This document shows positions 1-7,841 of a stretch of 33,116 nt of DNA, in pieces. Within the stretch, counting starts at the first letter, position 1. Each line of letters starts with the position of its first letter. Source of the DNA: JBASRP01 sp044866075 (GTDB lineage: Bacteria; Actinomycetota; AC-67); contig JBIOTQ010000125.1 in the NCBI GenBank assembly GCA_044866075.1, forward strand, positions 1 to 33,116, given 5' to 3'. The translations under genes and the position numbers were made by a program. The notes beneath the pieces are model-generated. The model searched no databases. It had not been told where the DNA came from and worked only from the letters and a program-made list of their open reading frames with translations.

Positions 1-1
1 C

Positions 2-292
2 CGGCGGCGCCCCGACCCCGACGACCGGCGCGCGATCCGCGTCGAGCTGACCGAGAAGGGGAGCAAGACCTGGGGGCAGGCCGTGGACGTCCAAGCCGAG
101 CGCGAGCGCCGCATCGCCGCCGCCCTCACCGAGCGGGAGAAGGAGATCCTGAACGGCCTTCTGCGCCGCCTGATGCTCACGTTCGAGGAGACGGCCGGGC
201 CGCCGCCGCGCCGCTCCGAGATCGCAGAGGTCTACACGCCGGAGCGGCCGCGACGGCGAGCGGTACGCCCTACGAGACGCGCTTCACAGTGA
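2..292 (+). CDS. MarR-family transcriptional regulator, C-terminal part (partial)
   Basis: The open frame enters from the left edge and ends at the stop at 290-292; the true start lies outside the window. The first visible residues are rich in Arg and Asp (DPDDRRAIRVELTEKG), which is the wing of the MarR winged helix, followed by the long C-terminal dimerisation helix (residues about 30-70). MarR proteins are dimeric DNA-binding repressors, often released by small phenolic or lipophilic ligands. The last 20 or so residues are Arg/Pro-rich and low in complexity. They overlap by about 60 bases with the convergent gene at 232-657. The DNA-recognition helix is not visible, so the target cannot be guessed. 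Confidence 0.8.
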   Translation, partial: RRRPDPDDRRAIRVELTEKGSKTWGQAVDVQAERERRIAAALTEREKEILNGLLRRLMLTFEETAGPPPRRSEIAEVYTPERPRRRAVRPTRRASQ

Positions 293-657
293 AGGGGTTT
301 GCTGCGCGCCGTCCCCTCGCGGCCGAGCCAGATCCGCGACGGCGACACGAGCCGGCTGGACGCCTTGAGCGAGAACGACACCGCGCGCGTGCAGCCGACC
401 GTGAAGTCGAGGCCGTCGACGCCGTTGTAGGTGACGAACGAGAACGTCAACCGGTTGCCGTTGACCGTGACGGTGTCCCGCCCCTCGTCCTTGTACTGGT
501 GCACCACCGTGATGCCGCCCGATGAGACGATCGTCCCCGTGAACGGATGCGGCGAGCGCTGCGGCGTGGTCGTCCGCAGGTGCCAGCCACGGGCGTCGTG
601 CCAGACGTAGTAGCCCGCGCGGCCGTCCGCGTCATCCCCGTCGGCGGCTTGGTCCAC
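232..657 (-). CDS. Beta-rich domain protein with a YYVWHDxxGWHLR motif, probably 5'-truncated
   Basis: A 141-residue frame with a convincing protein-like core: GYYVWHDARGWHLRTTTP at about residues 15-32, then alternating hydrophobic strands, a TFSFVTYNGVDGLDF stretch, and a short WLGREG segment. This pattern recalls a family of small exported beta-sandwich proteins that I know only as hypothetical. Those normally start with a signal peptide. Here the 14 residues before the core are Asp/Ala/Gly-rich with no hydrophobic segment, and they lie antisense to the transposase-like tail at 619-753. I infer that the real N-terminus was lost. The C-terminal Arg-rich tail overlaps the MarR gene. Function unknown. 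Confidence 0.55.
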   Translation of the reverse strand: MDQAADGDDADGRAGYYVWHDARGWHLRTTTPQRSPHPFTGTIVSSGGITVVHQYKDEGRDTVTVNGNRLTFSFVTYNGVDGLDFTVGCTRAVSFSLKASSRLVSPSRIWLGREGTARSKPLHCEARLVGRTARRRGRSGV

Positions 658-753
658 GTCTACTACGGCGACGAGCTCATCAGAGCACTCGCCCTCGATC
701 CCGACCTCTACTATCAGCCGAGCAGGAGGAAGCCAGGCAGACCTGTCAGATAA
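619..753 (+). pseudogene. C-terminal remnant of an IS481-type transposase (tentative)
   Basis: A 44-residue tail in the plus direction contains VHVYYGDELIRAL, then a DPDLYYQPS stretch and a closing GRPVR before the stop. A short strand reading 'V.V..GDE.IR', followed by an Asp-x-x-x-x-YQP element and a GRPVR-like end, is how many IS481-type integrase-core transposases finish. No catalytic DDE core precedes it: upstream of about 615 the same DNA is antisense to the YYVWHD gene. It is therefore a fragment left by an old insertion or deletion. It could be a chance similarity, because only the last 40-odd residues remain. Confidence 0.4.
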
Positions 754-819
754 CTATCCGCTACGCGGTGTCAGGCCTCTCTCCGGAACGCACATTTCGG
801 GAAGCTAGACTCGGTTCTG

Positions 820-990
820 ATGACGGTGCTGGCGCATTACGGCGGCGCCGACGAGGTGGTTTACGTCCTCTTGCCGGGCCTCATCTTCTTCGTCGTTTAC
901 CGGCTCACGAGGGGCAAGGCGGAGGCCCTCGATGCGGAGGATCCGGGCGCATCCGACGCCGAACCTGCGCCCCGAACCTCGCCTCGCTAG
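820..990 (+). CDS. Small single-pass membrane protein (56 residues)
   Basis: An ATG at 820 opens a 56-codon frame ending with TAG at 988-990. Residues about 13-27 form a hydrophobic segment (VVYVLLPGLIFFVVY) followed at once by RLTRGK, so a single transmembrane helix with a positive inside flank is likely. The tail is acidic, then Pro/Ala-rich. The stop lies 10 bases before the GTG of the next membrane protein (1001), which suggests co-transcription. Actinobacteria commonly carry such short membrane proteins; I cannot name a family. Confidence 0.5.
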   Translation: MTVLAHYGGADEVVYVLLPGLIFFVVYRLTRGKAEALDAEDPGASDAEPAPRTSPR

Positions 991-1000
991 AGTTTCGGAC

Positions 1001-1597
1001 GTGGAACGCCTCGCCCTCGCGCGCCGGCTCCCCCTGGAGCTGGCGGCCGCGGCCGCAGGCCTCGTCGGAGGCCACATCGTCGCGTACCAGCTGACCGTGC
1101 CGGCCGAGCCGGTCCGGCGCTTGCTCCTCACCCAGACCGGCCACGGCTACCTGCCGCGCGCGATCGCGGCCGCGATGGCGCTCGCCGCCGTTGCGGCCGT
1201 CGGAGCCCTCTTCCGCGGCGCGATCCGGGGATGGCGCGGCTCCGTCGAACACCTGTCGTTCCTCGCAACGTTCCGTCGTCTCGCGACCGCGCAGGTGATC
1301 GGCTTCGTGATCCTCGAGGTGATGGAGCGCAAGGCCGCCGGCGCCACGCTCTCGGGCCTCGTCGGCGTCTTCCCGCGCGGGCTCGTCGTGCAGGTCGCCA
1401 TCGCCGCTCTGGCCGCGCTGGCGCTGCGGCTCCTCGACCGCGCGGGCGCGTCCATCGTCGCCACGATCCGTGGCGGTGCCCGGTTCGCGCGCGCGGTGTC
1501 TGCCGTTCGTCCGGTCGCCGTCCGCGACGCGCGGCCGGCGATCGTCTCGCTCGGTTCGATCTCGCTTCGCGGTCCGCCTCTCCCGTCGCGTACCTGA
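1001..1597 (+). CDS. Polytopic membrane protein of unknown function
   Basis: I start this at GTG 1001, because the open frame upstream of it runs through the small membrane gene and reads as Pro/Arg noise. The 198-residue product has hydrophobic segments at about residues 11-30, 50-70, 90-110 and 125-145, an Arg-rich linker between them, and an Arg-rich tail. A conserved-looking GGHIVAYQLTVP segment sits after the first helix. It precedes the exported His-first protein and the CopC-CopD fusion in the same direction, so a role in metal handling is possible, but the sequence itself gives no motif for that. Confidence 0.6.
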   Translation: MERLALARRLPLELAAAAAGLVGGHIVAYQLTVPAEPVRRLLLTQTGHGYLPRAIAAAMALAAVAAVGALFRGAIRGWRGSVEHLSFLATFRRLATAQVIGFVILEVMERKAAGATLSGLVGVFPRGLVVQVAIAALAALALRLLDRAGASIVATIRGGARFARAVSAVRPVAVRDARPAIVSLGSISLRGPPLPSRT

Positions 1598-1603
1598 CGC
1601 CGG

Positions 1604-1621
1604 CCGTCCGACGACGGACGG
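1604..1621 (+). terminator. Hairpin between 1597 and 1646 (weak terminator or mRNA end)
   Basis: CCGTCCG at 1604-1610 pairs perfectly with CGGACGG at 1615-1621 around an ACGA loop. There is no T-run after it, so it may act as an mRNA stabiliser or a weak terminator separating the upstream membrane gene from the copper cluster. Confidence 0.35.
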
Positions 1622-1645
1622 TCTACCGACGACGAGGAGAGAGAT

Positions 1646-2296
1646 ATGCGTCGAACCATTTCGCGCGTCGTCATCCTCGCGATGGCGCTCACGATTTTCG
1701 GTCTGCTAACCGCGAGCCCCGCGTCCGCACACGAGAACCGCAAGGTCGGACGGTGGAACTTCGTCGTGGGCTGGGGAACCGAACCCGCGCTCGCCGGGGA
1801 GCCCAACCGCGTTCAGCTGATCCTTTCCGATGCCAGGGAGAACCCGGTGATCGACCTCGGCGACACGCTCAAGGTCGACGTGACGTTCGAAGGGAAAACG
1901 ACCACGCTGACGTTCGAACCGAAGTTCGAGGTCGGCGAGTTCGGCACCCGCGGAGACTACGGCGCCGACATCATCCCGACCCGGCCGGGCACGTACGCCT
2001 TCCGCATCAACGGCACGATCAGGGGCGACAAGATCGACGCCACCTTCACATGCAGCGACAAGACGTTCGACTGCATCAAGGATCCTGCCGGTCAAGAGTT
2101 CCCCACGCCGGATCCCAACAACGCGCAGCTCGCCTCGCGCATCGATCGGGAGTCGGCCCGGCTCGCGGGACTCTCCGACAAGGCCAAGGACGACGCGTCG
2201 ATGGCGACCACGCTCGGTTACATCGGGATCGGGGTCGGCGCGCTGGCGTTGATCCTCGCGCTCGTGCGGGGCCGGAAGCCGAAGGCCCAGGGATAG
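1646..2296 (+). CDS. Exported, membrane-tethered protein with His at the mature N-terminus
   Basis: ATG 1646 follows GAGGAGAGAG. The 216-residue product has a signal peptide (residues about 1-28, ending ASPASA), an extracytoplasmic beta-rich domain beginning HENRKVGRWNF, and a C-terminal membrane helix (about residues 190-207) with a positive RGRKPK tail. Immunoglobulin-like features include NPVIDLGDTLKVDVTF and RPGTYAFRINGTI; two Cys (CSDKTFDC) could form a disulfide. If the signal is cut after ASA, His becomes residue 1 of the mature protein, as in CopC, where that His binds Cu(II). The stop is 11 bases before the CopC-CopD start. A copper-linked role is inferred from this and from position. 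Confidence 0.75.
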   Translation: MRRTISRVVILAMALTIFGLLTASPASAHENRKVGRWNFVVGWGTEPALAGEPNRVQLILSDARENPVIDLGDTLKVDVTFEGKTTTLTFEPKFEVGEFGTRGDYGADIIPTRPGTYAFRINGTIRGDKIDATFTCSDKTFDCIKDPAGQEFPTPDPNNAQLASRIDRESARLAGLSDKAKDDASMATTLGYIGIGVGALALILALVRGRKPKAQG

Positions 2297-2307
2297 GACG
2301 GAGTGTC

Positions 2308-4242
2308 GTGCGCCGCGCGGCGGCCGTCCTTCTGCTGGCGGGTGCGAGCCTGATCGCTCTCGCCCCCGCCGCGGATGGCCACGCCCTCCTCTCGTCGTCG
2401 GTGCCGGCGTCGGGCGCCCAGCCGGACAAGGCACCCGACGCCGTCACGATCGTCTTCACGGAGACGCCCGAGCCGTCCCTCTCGTCGATCCACGTCCTGG
2501 ACGCATCGGGAGCGCCGTTCGAAAGAGGCCGGCCGACTCCCGTCGCGGGGCAACCGAAAACTCTGCGGATGCGCGTCAAAACGCTGCCGCAAGGTGTGTA
2601 CACGGTCTCTTGGCGCGTCGTCTCCCGCGTCGACGGTCACGCGACCGCGGGGTCGTTCGCGTTCGGCGTGGGCGTGACGCCCGGACCCGTCGCGCCGGGT
2701 ACGAGCGGCGCGGCGCCCCGCGCATCTCCGCCCTCCAGTGTGGAGGTCGCGGGCCGCTGGCTCTTCTTCGTCGGACTCATCGGCGTCGTCGGCGGCTCGT
2801 GGGTGACCGCGAGCGCGCCCGGCGACGCGCCGCGCGGGACCCGGACGCTCGCCGGGCGCGGATGGTTCATCACCGTTGCCGGTCTCATCGTCCTAGCAGA
2901 GGCCCAGCGCCGGGCGGCGGAGGCAGGTGTCGGCGGTTTGTTGAAAACGCCCCTCGGGCACGCGTTGATCTGGCGCGCCGTCGCCCTGGCGGTGGCCGGT
3001 CTCGCGCTCTTCGCGGCGTCGCGGTCCCTCGGCCGGCGCCGCCGGATGCTCCTCTGGCTTTCGGTCCTCGCGGGCGCCGGCGCCGCCTTCGCGCACGTGG
3101 CGGCCGGACACGCGGCCGCGGCGTCACCCGAGTGGGCAGAGGTGCCTGCCCAGTGGGTGCATATCGTCGCCGTGTCCGTCTGGCTCGGGGGGCTCGCCGC
3201 GCTCCTGGGTTCGCTCCGTGGAACGCCCGACCGGAACGTCGCGTCCGTCGTGCGGCGGTTCTCGACCGTCGCCGGTGTGGCGATCTTCGTCGTGCTCGGA
3301 ACCGGCGTCTTTCGTTCGTTCGGCTCGCTTCATCGATTCAGCGATCTGTGGTCCTCGTCCTACGGGATCGTCATCATCGTGAAGGCGGGCTTGCTGCTCG
3401 CCCTCGCCGCGCTCGGCGCGATCAATCGGTACCGAAACGTGCCACGGGCTCATATGACGCTCGACGGTCTGCGCCGGGTCTCGCGTACCGAGGTCGTCGT
3501 CGGAGTCGGAGCGCTCGTCGCCGCCGCGCTGCTCGCGAGCCTCGCGCCGCCGCCGCCGGCCGCGCGCGCATCCGCACCCGCCGGGATCGTCGTGAGCGGC
3601 GCCGACTTCGGAACGACGGTCCGCGTCCGTCTCTCGGCGACGCCGGGGACCGCGGGAAGCAACGTCTTCCAGGTGAAGATCACCGACTACGACACGGGCG
3701 ATGCCGTCCGCGCCTCGCGCGTGTCGCTTCGCTTCACCTTCCTGGACGATCCGACGGTTGGCCAGAACACCCTGGAGTTGAAACGCGACGGCGACGTCTA
3801 CAAAGGCACCGGCTTGTCGCTGTCTCTCGCCGGGCGTTACAGCGTCGCCGTGTTGATCGAGCGAGGCACCGCGTCGCAGGAGATCAACTTGCCGCTCGCG
3901 ACGCGATGCATCACGACCGCGGTCCCCGGTCCTCCGACCATCTACACCGTTCAACTCGGAGGCGGCGCGACCGCGCAAGGCTACGTCCGTCCGGTCAGCG
4001 CCGGCCTGAGCGAGGTCCACGTAACCTTCTTCGCGGCGTCCGGGAACGAGCAGCCGGTCGACGGAGGGCTCACGCTCCGTGGCTCGTCGGCGGATCGCAG
4101 CCTGCAGCTCACATCGCGAAAACTGAGCGCCGGACACTTCGTGGCCGACGGGCCGCTCGCGTCGGGCCTCTGGAGGTTCGACTTCTCGGCGAACGCGGGC
4201 GGCCGGTCCTTGCGAGGCTGCTTCACCGAGACAATTCGTTGA
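2308..4242 (+). CDS. CopC-CopD fusion: copper binding and membrane transport protein with extra C-terminal domain
   Basis: I start at GTG 2308, which gives a clean signal peptide; the frame upstream is antisense-like. The 644-residue product has a signal peptide ending ADG, then HALLSSSVPASG, where His25 would be the N-terminal copper ligand of the CopC fold. The domain ends with VSRVDGHATAGSFAFGVG, the second conserved CopC His/Asp patch. Residues about 145-415 are the CopD membrane domain with about eight helices and His-containing segments (AHVAAGHAAA). Residues about 430-644 are an exported beta-rich domain like the YtkA/FixH group, with two Cys. CopC-CopD proteins move copper across or hold it at the membrane. 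The stop overlaps an ATG of the next frame. Confidence 0.88.
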   Translation: MRRAAAVLLLAGASLIALAPAADGHALLSSSVPASGAQPDKAPDAVTIVFTETPEPSLSSIHVLDASGAPFERGRPTPVAGQPKTLRMRVKTLPQGVYTVSWRVVSRVDGHATAGSFAFGVGVTPGPVAPGTSGAAPRASPPSSVEVAGRWLFFVGLIGVVGGSWVTASAPGDAPRGTRTLAGRGWFITVAGLIVLAEAQRRAAEAGVGGLLKTPLGHALIWRAVALAVAGLALFAASRSLGRRRRMLLWLSVLAGAGAAFAHVAAGHAAAASPEWAEVPAQWVHIVAVSVWLGGLAALLGSLRGTPDRNVASVVRRFSTVAGVAIFVVLGTGVFRSFGSLHRFSDLWSSSYGIVIIVKAGLLLALAALGAINRYRNVPRAHMTLDGLRRVSRTEVVVGVGALVAAALLASLAPPPPAARASAPAGIVVSGADFGTTVRVRLSATPGTAGSNVFQVKITDYDTGDAVRASRVSLRFTFLDDPTVGQNTLELKRDGDVYKGTGLSLSLAGRYSVAVLIERGTASQEINLPLATRCITTAVPGPPTIYTVQLGGGATAQGYVRPVSAGLSEVHVTFFAASGNEQPVDGGLTLRGSSADRSLQLTSRKLSAGHFVADGPLASGLWRFDFSANAGGRSLRGCFTETIR

Positions 4243-4256
4243 TGATGGAGGCGACG

Positions 4257-4685
4257 ATGAAACGTTCGTACGTCATCTGCGCGGCGCTCGGAATGGCGCT
4301 GCTTCTCGCGAGCTGCGGAGGATCGGGCACGGGCGCCCAGCCCTCGTCGAGTTCCCCCACCCCGATCGCCCGGCCGTCTTCGACGGCGACGATGGCGATC
4401 GTTTCCCCGAAACCCGGCGACGTGGTCTCGACGAGTGGCGTTCTGGTGAAGGTGTCCCTCGAGGGAGCGACGCTCTCGAAGCAGGCGTCCACGAATCTGC
4501 GGCCCGATCAGGGCCACATCCATCTCCTGGTCGACGCGAAGACGATCACGCTCCTCGGCTCGCTCGAGGTGGAGACAGGCCCACTGTCACCGGGGCCTCA
4601 TCTCATCCAGGTCGAGTTCGCGGCAAACGACCACGGACCGTTCAACCCGCGCGTTCTCGCGCAGGTCACCATCCGGGCCGAATGA
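4257..4685 (+). CDS. Lipoprotein with DUF4399-like domain
   Basis: Three in-frame ATGs (4242, 4245, 4257) are available. GGAGG at 4247-4251 is correctly spaced only for 4257, which also gives a compact lipoprotein signal MKRSYVIC...LLASCGG with the lipobox Cys. After a Ser/Pro/Thr-rich linker comes a domain with SPKPGDVVSTSGVLVKV, GHIHLLVDA and a PGPHLIQVEFAANDHGP segment. The paired His regions and layout match DUF4399-type domains, small exported beta-sandwich proteins of unclear function. It directly follows CopC-CopD and its stop overlaps the next gene (ATGA), so it is very likely co-expressed. Confidence 0.75.
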   Translation: MKRSYVICAALGMALLLASCGGSGTGAQPSSSSPTPIARPSSTATMAIVSPKPGDVVSTSGVLVKVSLEGATLSKQASTNLRPDQGHIHLLVDAKTITLLGSLEVETGPLSPGPHLIQVEFAANDHGPFNPRVLAQVTIRAE

Positions 4686-5233
4686 CCGTCGCGGCCTCAC
4701 GGATCGAGACCCGTGCGCCGGCGCGGGAGCAGCTGCTTCTTCTCGCCGCCGTGGCCGGGTGCGTGTCGCTGACGGCCCGCGGCGTCTCCTGGCGCGCCAT
4801 CGCGCTGACGGTTGCCGTCGGGGCGGCCGCGTGGCTGGCTCCCGCGAGACGGGAACTGCGCGCGTCGGTCCGTACGTGTGCGTGCGCGCTGGCGGTCGGG
4901 GTCGGCGCTTTCGCCCTCGTTCGGTGGAGGCTCGTGGTGCTGCCGTACTCGGGGACGATGATCGCGGGTGCGGCGAGCATCGTCGGGGCCATCGCGGAAG
5001 AGATCTTCTTCCGTCGCCTCGTCTACGACGCTCTCGCTCGCTGGGGCGGCTCGGTCGCCATCGCCGGCGGCGCGATCGCGTTCGCGGCGATCCACGTTCC
5101 GGCCTACGGGTTCAAGGTCCTGCCGATCGACCTCGCAGCCGGACTGCTCCTCGGATGGCAGCGCCGGATCACCGGAACCGTCACGGTGCCGGCCCTCACC
5201 CACGTCGCCGCCAACGTGCTCTCGATCTTGTGA
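4682..5233 (+). CDS. CPBP-family intramembrane metalloprotease (CAAX/Abi type)
   Basis: The 183-residue membrane protein carries the family signature: AEEIFFRRL (Glu106, Glu107, Arg111), an isolated His138 in FAAIHVPAYG, and THVAANVLSIL at the C-terminus (His174, Asn178). These form the metal-binding, glutamate-based active site of Rce1-like proteases embedded in the membrane. Members cut CAAX-type or peptide substrates, or act in immunity and surface protein maturation; the substrate here is unknown. The start ATG overlaps the lipoprotein stop, and the end overlaps the next GTG, so it is one operon with its neighbours. Confidence 0.85.
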   Translation: MTVAASRIETRAPAREQLLLLAAVAGCVSLTARGVSWRAIALTVAVGAAAWLAPARRELRASVRTCACALAVGVGAFALVRWRLVVLPYSGTMIAGAASIVGAIAEEIFFRRLVYDALARWGGSVAIAGGAIAFAAIHVPAYGFKVLPIDLAAGLLLGWQRRITGTVTVPALTHVAANVLSIL

Positions 5234-6021
5234 CCCGGCCGGTCAAGGGGTTCCTGATCGGCGCGGTCCTCGTCGCCGCGTATATCGCCGTCGGGGTCAC
5301 CGCGCCCTTCGGTCCGACGCGTCCGCTGCTCGACGCGATCGGCCCCCAGCAGCCCTATCAGTGGGTCAATCCCGATCCGCTCTTCGCCGGGGGGAACCGG
5401 AAACCGCATTCGGTGACGCTCACCGTCCAGCTGGACGCGTCCGGCTCGCAGACGCCGAGCATCGCGACGCCGGACGGTCAGGCGGGTCTGGTGTTGCCGC
5501 CGGGCGCGTTCCCCACCAAGGCCGGCGAGTCGAAGATCTCGGTCGTCGTGGATCCTCTGGATCCGATGACGATCGGGCCGCCGCCGACGGGGATGCGTTA
5601 CGACGGCAACGCCTATCGCTTCACGGCGACGTACGCAAAGTCGAAGACGCCGGCCGCGCTCACGAAGACGGCTACGATCGTGCTGCGGTTCCCGATCCTC
5701 GCGACCAAGATCTACCGTCGCGACGGCGAGGCGTGGACCGAGCTGAAGGCGACGCCGCTCGGTGCCAGCCAGCAGATCTACGCGGACACGGCGATGATCG
5801 GCACCTTCGTCGCCGCGAGCCTTCCCCTCGAGGACACGACGAAGAAGAAGAAGAGCTTCCCGACCGCCCTCGTAATCTCGATCGCGGCGGCCGTCGTCGC
5901 CGCGGGGGCCGGTCTCATCGCGCGGCTGCGCGGCAAGAAGCGCCGCCGCCGGAGCCAGTCTCGGACGCAGCCGCCTCGGAAGCAGCCTCCGCGGAAGCGC
6001 CCTCCTCCGCGGAAGCGCTAA
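5230..6021 (+). CDS. Membrane-anchored exported protein with a basic C-terminal tail
   Basis: GTG 5230 overlaps the CPBP stop (GTGA). The 263-residue product has an N-terminal hydrophobic segment (residues about 5-26), an exported beta-rich domain (SVTLTVQLDASGSQTPS, GLVLPPGAFPTKAG, IVLRFP), a second membrane helix at about 216-236, and a Lys/Arg/Pro-rich cytoplasmic tail that repeats PRK(Q/R)PP three times. The PPGAF segment and 'statement of strands' resemble domains of surface proteins, but I assign no family. The basic tail could bind nucleic acid, acidic protein or lipid headgroups. The last four bases overlap the convergent kinase gene. Confidence 0.7.
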   Translation: MTRPVKGFLIGAVLVAAYIAVGVTAPFGPTRPLLDAIGPQQPYQWVNPDPLFAGGNRKPHSVTLTVQLDASGSQTPSIATPDGQAGLVLPPGAFPTKAGESKISVVVDPLDPMTIGPPPTGMRYDGNAYRFTATYAKSKTPAALTKTATIVLRFPILATKIYRRDGEAWTELKATPLGASQQIYADTAMIGTFVAASLPLEDTTKKKKSFPTALVISIAAAVVAAGAGLIARLRGKKRRRRSQSRTQPPRKQPPRKRPPPRKR

Positions 6022-6962
6022 CCCTGCGGTGGGTGCAGCGGCACGATCATCGCGAAGGTCGAGCCCTCACCAACCGTTGACTCCACCGATATCCGGCCGC
6101 CGTGCGCCTCGGCGATGCGGCGGCTGATGTACAGACCGAGACCCGCTCCCCGCAGTCCGTCCGTCCCTTGCGTGCGTCCCCGCGCGAACCGTTCGAACAA
6201 ACGAGCCTGTTCTGCCGGGCCGATGCCGACGCCGCGATCGACCACCTCGACGACGAGGTTGGGCCCGTCGGCCCGCGCGCGCACGGTCACCTCCGCGCTG
6301 GGGTCCGAGTAGCGGCACGCGTTCGAAAGAAGGTTCGCGAGCGCCTGCTTCAAGCGATCGCGGTCACCCGTCGCCTGCGCCGGCTCGTCGTACGCGTCCA
6401 ACATGATCGGACGACCCGGCCACGCGGAACGGGCGTCGGCGAGCGCCTCCTCCAGAAGGTCACGCACATCGAACGGGATGAACGCGTATCCGAACGTGTC
6501 GCTCTCGATGCGCGACGCGTCCAGGATGTTTTCGACGAGCGAGGCCATCCGGTCGACCTGGCGCACGATCACCTCGTACGCCTGCTGCCGTTCGTCGCCC
6601 TCCAGCAGGTCCGGCTGATCGCGGAGCATCTGTCCGAACCCGCGGATGGTCGCCATCGGGTTGCGAAGCTCGTGCGACACGATCGAGACGAAATCGGATC
6701 GCATCTGATCGAGATGCTCGAGCCGCAAACGAGCATCGTGCTCGGCCTGGCACGCGCGCGCGACGGGTCGCGCGATGAGGATCGTCCCGACGGCCCACGC
6801 CGCGATCAACGAGGCCAGCGCCACCACGGCCAACGCGATCCACGTGCCCCGGCTACCGTCCGCCGTCACCGCGGCCGGGACAACCACGGGGATCAGGACA
6901 AGCAGAGCGAGCCCGAAAAGGCGAAGACGTAAGCGGGACGGACCTGGTGCTGCCGAACGCAC
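6018..6962 (-). CDS. Sensor histidine kinase (HisKA type)
   Basis: The 314-residue protein starts at GTG 6962. Two N-terminal membrane helices (about residues 13-33 and 41-63) have only a few residues between them, so there is almost no extracellular sensor. A short coiled linker leads to the HisKA dimerisation domain with the phospho-acceptor His97 in SIVSHELRNPMATI. The ATPase domain shows the N box (NLLSNACRYSD), G1 (VVDRGVGIG) and G2 (GLGLYISRR). It would autophosphorylate and pass phosphate to a response regulator. It lies divergent from the LuxR-type regulator at 7048 across 85 bases and converges on the exported protein gene. Confidence 0.9.
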   Translation of the reverse strand: MRSAAPGPSRLRLRLFGLALLVLIPVVVPAAVTADGSRGTWIALAVVALASLIAAWAVGTILIARPVARACQAEHDARLRLEHLDQMRSDFVSIVSHELRNPMATIRGFGQMLRDQPDLLEGDERQQAYEVIVRQVDRMASLVENILDASRIESDTFGYAFIPFDVRDLLEEALADARSAWPGRPIMLDAYDEPAQATGDRDRLKQALANLLSNACRYSDPSAEVTVRARADGPNLVVEVVDRGVGIGPAEQARLFERFARGRTQGTDGLRGAGLGLYISRRIAEAHGGRISVESTVGEGSTFAMIVPLHPPQG

Positions 6963-7047
6963 GCGAGGCAGTGTACCTTTTGGCCTGAGTGTCTCTCTCG
7001 CAGTTCAACCGCGTGCTACGCTCCGGCGCCGAGCAGAGCGAACTTCT

Positions 7048-7701
7048 ATGAGTGTTGCGCCTCCGATCCGCGTGGTCGTCGTCGACGACCACGAGATGTT
7101 CGCGCAAGGGATGGCTACGGCCCTCGGCGCCGATCCCGGGATCGACGTCGTCGCGACGGCCGGCACCGTCGAGTCGGGCGTCGCCGCCGTCCGCTTGCAC
7201 GCCCCCGACGTCGTGCTGATGGATTTCGAGCTTCCCGACGGGGACGGCGCGAGCGCGACCGAGCGCATCAAATCCGAGGTTCCCGACGCGCAGGTCGTCA
7301 TGGTGACCTCCTTCGACGACGAAGCTGTTCTCATCCGCGCGATCGAGGCCGGCTGTTCGGGGTTCATCACGAAACACAAGGCGATCCAGGAAGTGGTCAG
7401 CGCCGTGCGCGCGGCGCGCGCAGGCGAAGCGTTGATCTCGCCCTCGATGCTGGCGCGACTCCTCCCGAAGCTCCGGCGGAGCCCCCGAGGGCTCGGCTCC
7501 GACCTCACCGCGCGCGAGGTTGAGGTTCTGAAGCTCCTCGCCGAGGGCGTGTCGAACCAGCAGATAGCGGAACGGCTCGTCCTCTCCCTCCACACGGTGC
7601 GGAACCACGTGCAGAACGTGATCGGCAAGCTCGGCGCCCACTCGAAGCTCGAGGCCGTCGCGGCCGCCGTGCGTGAGGGGATCGTCGCTCGCCACGCCTG
7701 A
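7048..7701 (+). CDS. NarL/FixJ-type response regulator
   Basis: I start at ATG 7048; the open frame runs further upstream but through the divergent promoter region. The 217-residue protein has an N-terminal receiver domain with the acidic pair in VVDDHEMF, the phospho-acceptor Asp59 in VVLMDFELPDGDG, Thr87 and Lys109. A C-terminal LuxR helix-turn-helix follows (LTAREVEVLKLLAEG, then SNQQIAERLVLSLHTVRNHV). Phosphorylation would allow dimerisation and DNA binding. The neighbouring kinase is the obvious candidate partner, although NarL regulators usually pair with HisKA_3 kinases. Confidence 0.92.
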   Translation: MSVAPPIRVVVVDDHEMFAQGMATALGADPGIDVVATAGTVESGVAAVRLHAPDVVLMDFELPDGDGASATERIKSEVPDAQVVMVTSFDDEAVLIRAIEAGCSGFITKHKAIQEVVSAVRAARAGEALISPSMLARLLPKLRRSPRGLGSDLTAREVEVLKLLAEGVSNQQIAERLVLSLHTVRNHVQNVIGKLGAHSKLEAVAAAVREGIVARHA

Positions 7702-7752
7702 GAGCGTCCGTTTTGGTCGCTCTGGTCCCCCCGCACTAGCGGGAGATAGTGC
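7701..7752 (+). terminator. Two short hairpins after the response regulator
   Basis: AGAGCG (7701-7706) pairs with CGCTCT (7718-7723), with a TTTT inside the loop. A second stem, GCACTA with TAGTGC (7733-7752), follows. Together they could end the regulator transcript. No clear T-run follows either stem. Confidence 0.35.
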
Positions 7753-7841
7753 GAATGCATCTGGCCCGAGCCTCCGGCCGGTGCGACAAATATCCACGGG
7801 GGAGGGGGAGAGGTCTCTCCACCTCGGTTCGGGGGATCACG

